From Candidatus Brocadiaceae bacterium (GTDB lineage Bacteria; Planctomycetota; Brocadiia; Brocadiales; Bathyanammoxibiaceae): 10,192 bases of DNA. A program made the position numbers and the translations under genes. Shown here piece after piece: positions 5,437 to 10,192 of this stretch (position 1 is the stretch's first letter; each line of letters starts with the position of its first letter). Below the pieces are notes generated by a model that saw only the letters and a list, made by a program, of their open reading frames with translations, was not told where the DNA came from and searched no databases. The stretch lies in assembly GCA_030018855.1 (NCBI GenBank), contig JASEHG010000056.1:1-10192 (forward strand). The letters are read 5' to 3'.

Positions 5437-6795
5437 GTGGAATTATTTACTCTCTCTAACACCCCCGAAGACAAGATAGACCCAAACGCCCCCCTGGCCC
5501 TCAGGATGCGTCCCAGGACGGTAGAGGAGTTTGTTGGGCAGGACCATTTCTTTGGCCCTGGTAAGCTCCTCTGGCGGATGCTCAAGGCCGATAGACTCTC
5601 CTCCGTCCTCTTTTATGGGCCGCCAGGCACTGGGAAGACTGCCCTGGCCCACGTCATCGCTAGTACTACCAAGGCCCATTTTGAGGAGATTAATGCCGCC
5701 ACCTCCAGCACCAAAGACGTCAGGCGTGTCCTCTCCGAGGCCAAGGAGAGGGGTCTCCGCCTCAAGCAGAGGACCATCCTCTTTGTGGATGAACTCCATC
5801 ACTTCAACCGCACCCAGCAAGACATCCTCCTGCCAGACGTGGAAAAGGGTACGGTAATCCTCATAGGGGCAACCGTTCATAACCCATTCTTTGCCATAAA
5901 TTCTCCCCTCATATCGCGTTCCCAGATATTCCAGTTTGAGCCGCTATCCAGGGAAGACATAAAGGTTATCTTGAAAAGGGCCCTTCTGGACAAGGAGCGA
6001 GGATTAGGGAGATACCGGGTAGAGGGGGAGGAGGCGGCCCTGGAACACCTCGCAGAGATGAGTGAAGGGGATGCCAGGAGGGCCCTGAACGCCCTGGAGG
6101 TGGGGGTCTTATCAGCCAGGGCCGACGCCCAGGGAGTTATCCATTACGACTTAAAAGTGGCGGAAGAGTCCATCCAGAGGAAGGCCATCGTCTATGACAA
6201 GCTGGGGGATGCCCATTACGACGCCGCTAGTGCCTTTATAAAGAGCATGAGGGGAGGAGACCCTGATGCCGCCCTGTACTGGATGGCCAAGATGCTGGAG
6301 GCAGGGGAGGACCCCCGTTTCATTGCCAGGCGGATTGTCATCCTGGCGGCCGAGGACGTGGGTAACGCAGACCCCATGGCCCTGGTGCTGGCAAGCAGTG
6401 CCCTCAACGCCCTGGAATTCGTGGGGATGCCAGAGGCCAGGATACCACTGGCACAGGCCGTGACCTACCTGGCTACGGCCCCCAAGAGCAATGCCTCCTA
6501 TCTTGCCATAGAGAGGGCGCAGGAGGATGTAAAAGGGGAGAGGACCCAGCCTGTACCCAAACACCTCCGGGATGCCAATTACCCCGGGGCGGCTGAGTTG
6601 GGTCATGGGATTGGATATAAATACCCCCATGACTACAAGGGGCAGTGGGTGGAGCAGGAGTATATGGCGGAGGGGAAGTCGTACTACGAGCCTAAGGAGG
6701 TGGGGCTGGAGGCAGAGATAAAGAAGAGGTTGGAGGAGTGGAGGAAGAGGCAGGGTACCCCTGGTAAAGGCTTAGAGAAACCTGATGCCCAATAA
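5437..6795 (+). CDS. rarA: Replication-associated recombination protein RarA (MgsA family AAA+ ATPase)
   Basis: RarA is a clamp-loader-related AAA+ ATPase acting at stalled replication forks and in recombination. The N-terminal ALRMRPRTVEEFVGQDH (21-37) is the family hallmark. Then come Walker A GPPGTGKT (61-68), the segment INAATSSTKDVR, Walker B ILFVDELHHF with D118-E119, sensor 1 GATVHNPFFAIN, and arginine finger R161 in SPLISRSQIF. The C-terminal half has the tetramerisation-type domain with IKSMRGGDPDAALYWMAKML, the segment EDVGNADP, and the ending GIGYKYPHDY. The length of 452 residues is typical. The start is a GTG at 5437 without an obvious Shine-Dalgarno; no better in-frame start precedes the conserved region. 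It follows 6S RNA and overlaps the next gene by 11 bp. Confidence 0.95.
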   Translation: MELFTLSNTPEDKIDPNAPLALRMRPRTVEEFVGQDHFFGPGKLLWRMLKADRLSSVLFYGPPGTGKTALAHVIASTTKAHFEEINAATSSTKDVRRVLSEAKERGLRLKQRTILFVDELHHFNRTQQDILLPDVEKGTVILIGATVHNPFFAINSPLISRSQIFQFEPLSREDIKVILKRALLDKERGLGRYRVEGEEAALEHLAEMSEGDARRALNALEVGVLSARADAQGVIHYDLKVAEESIQRKAIVYDKLGDAHYDAASAFIKSMRGGDPDAALYWMAKMLEAGEDPRFIARRIVILAAEDVGNADPMALVLASSALNALEFVGMPEARIPLAQAVTYLATAPKSNASYLAIERAQEDVKGERTQPVPKHLRDANYPGAAELGHGIGYKYPHDYKGQWVEQEYMAEGKSYYEPKEVGLEAEIKKRLEEWRKRQGTPGKGLEKPDAQ

Positions 6796-8161
6796 GAATA
6801 TCTCGCTGAAAGACGGTTCTCATATTGCCATAGTAGGGGGTGGTCCAGCAGGCTGCTTTTTTGCCAATTTTGCCCTGCGGCAGGCCAGGCTCAGGGGGAT
6901 AAAGGTCCATGTAACCATATTTGAGGGCAGGGATTTTACCAGGGCAGACCACCAGGCCTGTAACATGAGCGTAGGGGTGTTGGCCGAACGTCTCATGGAA
7001 AAACTGGACTGGCAGGGTATAACCATACCCCAGCGCTGTATCCAGGCAGAGATACAGGGCTACCAGTTTTTTACCCAGGACGATTACATGTCTCTGGAGC
7101 ATCCCGTACCTGGACATAAACCCAGGATTGTGTCGGTCTTCCGGGGTGGAGGCCCTGTACACTCACATATAACGGAAGACGTCAGCTTTGACCACTTTCT
7201 CCTGAGGTTTGTAGAAGGGCAGGGCGCCCAGATAGTAAAAGGGGGTGTAAAGGACATAGTCTTACCTGGTCATCCGGAGGGGAGAGTAACCCTTATCTTT
7301 GGTAGGGGAGAAGAACTAGAGGCAGACCTGGTGGTAGGGGCCTTCGGCGTAAACACACCTACTGGAGACGTCTTTGCCAAGATGCACTTCGGCTACGTCC
7401 CACCAAAGACCTTGAAGACCTGTTTAGTAGATGCACGCCTGGGCCGGGACTTCATCAAGGAACGCTACAGGGATAATATCTATGTATTTGCCTTTGGGAC
7501 GGACGAGGTAGAGTTCGCCTCTTTTACCCCTAAAGGGGATTATCTCACTATCGGGTTGGTAGGCAAGAGGGACATTAGCACGCCAGAGCTAAGGGCTTTT
7601 CTTAACCATCCGGTGGTAAAAAAGGCCTTGCCACAGGGGACGGAGGTGCTTAAAGACTGTTGCGTCTGTTTCCCCAGGATACCGGTAGGCCCTGCCCACC
7701 AGCCCTATTGGGACAGGTTAGTAGTAGTGGGGGATGCTGGTATCTCCCGTTCTTATAAAAACGGGGTAGAGTCTGCCTTTATGACCGCTTACCTGGCCAC
7801 CAATACCGTCTTTGAACGGGGATTGTCCAGGGAGGCATTAAAGGGTGGATACTATGAACCTGCCATCAGATTGATAGCCAGGGATAATTTCTATGGCAGA
7901 CTCGTCTTCAAGGCGTTCAGTCTAATTACCTCTCAGAGGCAGATACTCTCAGAGAGGCTATATTATGCCTATTCTCACAGGGAGAAGTGGATAGCCGACC
8001 GTCTAAATGCTGCCCTCTGGAATCTGGTGACCGGAGACGCCGCCTACAAGGAGGTGTTTAAGGAGCTGTTCCACCCCAGGCTCCAGTTTGCCCTACTCCC
8101 TGTTACCCTGGAAGGACTGGTACGGCAGGTACTGGGGATAAGAAAGAAGCGTAACTTTTAA
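6785..8161 (+). CDS. FAD-dependent oxidoreductase (geranylgeranyl-reductase/monooxygenase-like fold), substrate unknown
   Basis: The N-terminal dinucleotide-binding fold is IAIVGGGPAGCFFANFAL (14-31), with the ribose-binding acidic residue in VTIFEGRD (E47). A second FAD motif, LEADLVVGAFGVN, lies at 178-190. The pyrophosphate-binding RLVVVGDAGISRSYKNG (311-327) is followed by a helix EsAfmTAYLA. The order matches the p-hydroxybenzoate hydroxylase/geranylgeranyl reductase superfamily. The usual 'GDAAG...P..GEG' stretch is replaced by GDAGISRSYKNGVES, and there is a cysteine cluster C292-C293-V-C295. The last about 100 residues are basic and aromatic and match no domain I know. The ATG lies inside the end of rarA (11-bp overlap), so the two are co-translated. 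The substrate is not deducible; lipid, quinone or aromatic compounds are possibilities only. Confidence 0.8.
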   Translation: MPNKNISLKDGSHIAIVGGGPAGCFFANFALRQARLRGIKVHVTIFEGRDFTRADHQACNMSVGVLAERLMEKLDWQGITIPQRCIQAEIQGYQFFTQDDYMSLEHPVPGHKPRIVSVFRGGGPVHSHITEDVSFDHFLLRFVEGQGAQIVKGGVKDIVLPGHPEGRVTLIFGRGEELEADLVVGAFGVNTPTGDVFAKMHFGYVPPKTLKTCLVDARLGRDFIKERYRDNIYVFAFGTDEVEFASFTPKGDYLTIGLVGKRDISTPELRAFLNHPVVKKALPQGTEVLKDCCVCFPRIPVGPAHQPYWDRLVVVGDAGISRSYKNGVESAFMTAYLATNTVFERGLSREALKGGYYEPAIRLIARDNFYGRLVFKAFSLITSQRQILSERLYYAYSHREKWIADRLNAALWNLVTGDAAYKEVFKELFHPRLQFALLPVTLEGLVRQVLGIRKKRNF

Positions 8162-8189
8162 GTAGGGGCACGTTGCAACGTGCCCCTAC
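8162..8189. repeat. Perfect 28-nt GTAG-type REP palindrome (family A) at a convergent junction
   Basis: The arms GTAGGGGCACGTTG and CAACGTGCCCCTAC are exact reverse complements with no loop base. It begins directly after the TAA of the flavoprotein gene and ends 7 nt before the tusA-like stop, so it fills the 35-bp gap between two converging genes. It could form the 3' end hairpin of both mRNAs. There is no U-run on either side, so it is not a textbook intrinsic terminator. Confidence 0.92.
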
Positions 8190-8196
8190 AGAAAAC

Positions 8197-8433
8197 TCAG
8201 CCCTTCTTTATCAAGAGCTTGTATGCCTTGCCCATGTTTTCCACCTGGACTATCTTGTGCCCCTCTTCTTTTACGCTCCTCGGCACGCTCCGCATAGGTT
8301 CGCCATCGTCCAGGAATACCTCCAGTACCTGCCCTGTCTCCATCTCCTCCAGTTTCAACTTGGTCTTAACGAAGTTCATGGGACAGAGTACCCCACGGAG
8401 GTCTATGCTCTGGTCTGGTTTTTCAGCGTTCAT
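8197..8433 (-). CDS. TusA/SirA/YedF-family sulfur carrier protein, CPMN variant
   Basis: This 78-residue protein has the TusA fold signature: DLRGVLCPMNFVKTKL (11-26), then GQVLEVFLDDGEPMRSVPRS and a final beta strand. TusA proteins carry persulfide sulfur on the conserved cysteine, here C17. The usual CPxP motif is CPMN here, so the second proline that caps the helix is missing. With CysM and a JAMM peptidase encoded just upstream on the same strand, a role in moving sulfur to cysteine synthesis is a reasonable inference. The C-terminus is IKKG, not the GG of ThiS/CysO-type carriers, so it is not itself an obvious JAMM substrate. The ATG at 8433 has only a weak purine stretch upstream. It is separated from the JAMM gene by 234 bp of repeats. 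Confidence 0.88.
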   Translation of the reverse strand: MNAEKPDQSIDLRGVLCPMNFVKTKLKLEEMETGQVLEVFLDDGEPMRSVPRSVKEEGHKIVQVENMGKAYKLLIKKG

Positions 8434-8464
8434 TTTAGACTACCACTTTTTTTGAAAATGACTT

Positions 8465-8522
8465 GTAGCCGCAACCTTTAGGTTGCGTGTTCTACCCTAC
8501 GCAGGCTAAAGCCTGCGGCTAC
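8465..8522. repeat. Inverted pair of GTAG-type REP elements (family B)
   Basis: The left unit at 8465-8487 begins GTAGCCGCAACCTTTAGG with hairpin arms GCAACC and GGTTGC. The right unit at 8500-8522 is in the opposite orientation, with arms GCAGGC and GCCTGC, and ends GCGGCTAC. They are separated by a 12-nt spacer and face each other as in bacterial interspersed mosaic elements. The two units have compensatory differences (AACC/GGTT against AGGC/GCCT) that keep each hairpin paired. The pair lies upstream of the tusA-like gene. Confidence 0.85.
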
Positions 8523-8525
8523 GTT

Positions 8526-8667
8526 ATTATGAGACCTCTGCAAAAGTCACCACCGCACTGTTTGTCATTCTGAGCGAAGCGAAGAATCTAGTTATTTAGC
8601 TGAGATTCTTCGGTCGCTTCGCTCTCTCAGAATGACATTTAAGGTGTTTTTCAGAGGTCTCATTATG
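8526..8667. mobile_element. MITE-like element with terminal inverted repeats and long internal palindrome
   Basis: The left end ATGAGACCTCTGCAAAA (from 8529) is matched in inverse at the right by TTTTTCAGAGGTCTCAT (to 8663). Just inside, GTCATTCTGAGCGAAGCGAA with AGAATCT is matched in inverse by AGATTCTTCGG...CTCAGAATGAC, so the whole about 140 bp can fold into one long imperfect hairpin. TA at both ends (8528-8529, 8664-8665) could be a target duplication. It has no coding capacity, ends exactly at the JAMM gene stop, and a decayed relative lies at 3586-3763. The parent transposase family cannot be told from this window. Confidence 0.75.
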
Positions 8668-9108
8668 CTAAACCACCTCTATCTCCTCTTTCTCAAAGCC
8701 CCCCTGGGCAGGGTTGAAGACCCAGGAGGCTAGTTGGAACTCCTTCCCCTTGTCCACCGAGACAATGAGGTAAGAGAGGTCTGGCCAGAAGGTGCTCAGG
8801 CCCTCCGCCCGTTCCCTGTCAAAGGCCGATGGGTTTGTCTTCAGTGGCGAGTCAGGATGTGTGTGGTAAAATACCAGTAGTTGGAGGCCGTCTTTGGTAG
8901 CCTCTGCCTCTATCCTCTGGAACTCTTTGGGGTCTATCTCAAAGCGGATACGTGGCTGGTGGGAGTTCAAGTTCTTCATTGGATAGACTGCCGTAATCTC
9001 TTTGCCAGAGGCATTTCCTCCTGCCAGGAATCCCCCGCACTCGTAAGGGTAGCTCTCCCCGGCCTGTTTTTTAATCTCCTCTATGGATTCCTTCTTTAAC
9101 CTCAACAT
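8668..9108 (-). CDS. M67-family JAMM metallopeptidase, Mec+-like
   Basis: This is a 146-residue single-domain JAB1/MPN protease. The zinc site is complete: E23 in YECGGFLAG, H82 and H84 in FYHTHPDSP, and D97 in the SxxD of PSAFD (S94). Bacterial relatives cut after a C-terminal Gly-Gly of ubiquitin-like sulfur carriers. Mec+ of actinobacteria releases cysteine from the CysO-cysteine adduct made by CysM. The gene lies 31 bp after cysM on the same strand, which supports that role. No CysO/ThiS-type partner with a GG end is seen in the window. The ATG at 9108 has AGGG about 5 nt upstream. The stop TAG abuts a MITE. Confidence 0.9.
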   Translation of the reverse strand: MLRLKKESIEEIKKQAGESYPYECGGFLAGGNASGKEITAVYPMKNLNSHQPRIRFEIDPKEFQRIEAEATKDGLQLLVFYHTHPDSPLKTNPSAFDRERAEGLSTFWPDLSYLIVSVDKGKEFQLASWVFNPAQGGFEKEEIEVV

Positions 9109-9120
9109 GGAACCCTGTTT

Positions 9121-9139
9121 CTAACCCCTGGTCCCTAGT
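9121..9139 (-). repeat. G-rich 19-nt repeat following the cysM stop
   Basis: The plus strand reads CTAACCCCTGGTCCCTAGT. It agrees at 16 of 19 positions with 446-464 (CTAACCCCTACCCCCTAGT), which forms the end of murD. Both copies lie at a stop codon with the G-rich strand on the mRNA. This copy has only three G runs including the one nearby in the leader of the JAMM gene, so a quadruplex is less likely here. Confidence 0.55.
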
Positions 9140-10120
9140 TCATGCCTCAAGCCAGAAACTGGTACTCAGGTAGTGATGCCCGCTGTCGGGGAACATGAGG
9201 ACGACGCATCCCTCCTGCTTCTTTCCAGACGGCGCCTCCGTGAGTTCCTTTATCACCTGCAAGGCGGCCCACATAGCCGCCCCGGCGGAGTAGCCCACCA
9301 GTAACCCCTCCTTCATTCCCAGGGTTTTTACTGTCTTATACGCCTCCTCAGTGTCTACCTTTATCTTACGGTCAGGGAAGGTGGGGTCATAGATACCCGG
9401 GACTATGGCCGTGTCCATGTGTTTCAGGCCCTCAAGGCCGTGGATGGGGGTAGTTGGCTCAACGGCAATGACCTGGATATTGGGGTTAAACTCCTTAAGC
9501 CTCCTTCCGGTACCCATAAGGGTACCGCTTGTACCCAGTCCAGCAATGAAGTGTGTAACCTTTCCCCTGGTCTGTTCCCATATCTCTACCCCTGTGGTGT
9601 GGTAATGTGCGGCTGGGTTGGAGGGGTTATTATACTGGTCGGCAAAAAAGTATTTATCGGGTTCTTTTTCCACGAGCCTTCTTACCTCCAGGATGGCCCC
9701 ATCGGAACCCTTCAGGGGGTCGGTATAGATTATATCTACCCCGTAAGACTTTACTATGGCCTTCCTTTCCTCGCTGACGTTGGAGGGCATGACCAGGGAC
9801 ACCTTGTAGCCCTTTACGGAGCCTATCATGGCATAGGCAATGCCGGTATTCCCTGAGGTGGAGTCAATAATAATCTTATCTTTGGTGAGACGGCCGGAAC
9901 TCTCGGCGTCCTCTATAATCCTCAGGGCCGGGCGGTCCTTTACAGAACCGCCAGGATTATACCACTCCGCCTTGGCATAGAGCACCACTCCCTTTGGCAG
10001 GTTAGCTATCCTGGAGAGCCTGATGAGGGGGGTATTGCCTATACCCTGCAGGATGGAGTCTTTGAATACCAGGGGCTTTGGGCCCGCCCTCCTTTTTAAC
10101 TCCTTTGCCACTCTTTTCAT
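9140..10120 (-). CDS. cysM: Cysteine synthase, CysM type (PLP-dependent)
   Basis: This is a fold type II PLP enzyme of the O-acetylserine/O-phosphoserine sulfhydrylase family, making cysteine from an activated serine and a sulfur donor. PLP lysine K62 lies in NPGGSVKDRP (counting from the TTG at 10123). SGNTG (90-94) binds the substrate carboxylate, and GLGTSGT (195-201) binds the phosphate. The C-terminal serine motif is MFPDSGHHYLST. The segment GLKHMDTAIVPGIYDP resembles, from memory, the mycobacterial CysM loop (LRNMDE..VPELYDP) that recognises O-phosphoserine, with Lys in place of Arg. A CysK-type sequence is not seen there. The JAMM gene 31 bp downstream supports a carrier-protein-bound sulfur donor. 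The start is ATG 10120, or TTG 10123 one codon earlier; no Shine-Dalgarno is clear. Confidence 0.93.
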   Translation of the reverse strand: MKRVAKELKRRAGPKPLVFKDSILQGIGNTPLIRLSRIANLPKGVVLYAKAEWYNPGGSVKDRPALRIIEDAESSGRLTKDKIIIDSTSGNTGIAYAMIGSVKGYKVSLVMPSNVSEERKAIVKSYGVDIIYTDPLKGSDGAILEVRRLVEKEPDKYFFADQYNNPSNPAAHYHTTGVEIWEQTRGKVTHFIAGLGTSGTLMGTGRRLKEFNPNIQVIAVEPTTPIHGLEGLKHMDTAIVPGIYDPTFPDRKIKVDTEEAYKTVKTLGMKEGLLVGYSAGAAMWAALQVIKELTEAPSGKKQEGCVVLMFPDSGHHYLSTSFWLEA

Positions 10121-10167
10121 CAATGGTTTCTGTGGGGCTTAAAAAAGGGTTTTTTAGGTTGCTTATT

Positions 10168-10192
10168 GTAGGGGCGTATTGCAATACGCCCC
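10168..10192. repeat. GTAG-type REP palindrome (family A), cut by the window edge
   Basis: The left arm GTAGGGGCGTATTG is followed by CAATACGCCCC, the matching right arm less its last three bases, which would fall just outside. It lies 45 bp upstream of the cysM start, in the leader or promoter region. No convincing promoter is visible between it and cysM. Confidence 0.85.

Noticed and set aside
5443..5880. Minus-strand open frame of 145 codons opposite rarA
   Set aside because: It lies opposite the Walker A and B region of RarA and has no protein-family features.
8465..8522. Repeated palindromes as a CRISPR array
   Set aside because: There are only two units, in opposite orientation, with a 12-nt spacer; this is a REP pair, not direct repeats with unique spacers.
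9419..9856. Plus-strand open frame of 145 codons opposite cysM
   Set aside because: It is antisense to the conserved PLP-binding region; Gly/Tyr/Val-rich low-complexity composition marks it as a shadow frame.

Overview
The window is a compact stretch of bacterial chromosome, about 53% GC by eye, with frequent AGG (Arg) and ATA (Ile) codons and several TTG or GTG starts. It encodes peptidoglycan synthesis (MurD) and a lipoprotein of a type usually tied to the outer membrane, so a Gram-negative-type bacterium is likely. The dense GTAG-type palindromes, the MITE-like repeats and the TusA-JAMM-CysM gene set suggest an environmental lineage (for example Planctomycetota/Brocadiales-like or Nitrospirota-like). 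That placement is a weak inference and I cannot fix the phylum.

Left part, minus strand (1-4993). A strong sigma70-type promoter at 4966-4993 drives a lipoprotein with a GNA1162/DUF799-like body and a C-terminal LysM domain. After a decayed MITE with a REP palindrome nested inside it come four co-directional housekeeping genes. They are a glutamine amidotransferase (trpG/pabA), orotidine-5'-phosphate decarboxylase (pyrF, overlapping trpG by 4 bp), murD, and the 5' part of a CCA-adding tRNA nucleotidyltransferase that runs off the left edge. Repeats intrude on the coding sequence here: one REP supplies the last residues and stop of PyrF, another is translated inside an unusual MurD N-terminal extension, and a G-quadruplex-capable repeat forms the end of murD.

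Middle (4916-5436), protein-free. Besides the lipoprotein promoter it holds a 6S RNA gene on the plus strand (about 5203-5383) with its own promoter and a clear fold. Before it lies an unassigned structured element, closed by a 12-bp helix (5024-5134), that I could not match to a known RNA family. Downstream on the plus strand are rarA (AAA+ replication-associated recombination ATPase) and, overlapping it by 11 bp, a FAD-dependent oxidoreductase of unknown substrate.

Right part, minus strand (8162-10192). cysM-type cysteine synthase, a JAMM (Mec+-like) metallopeptidase and a TusA-family protein form what looks like a protein-bound-sulfur cysteine synthesis module. Its last gene is separated from the others by a MITE and an inverted pair of REPs. 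Perfect 28-nt palindromes close the convergent junction at 8162-8189 and sit at the right edge of the window.

The most noteworthy items are the repeat-to-protein conversions in MurD and PyrF, the unassigned structured RNA candidate beside 6S RNA, the TusA variant with CPMN in place of CPxP linked to a Mec+/CysM pair, and the telomere-like G-rich repeat at the murD stop.
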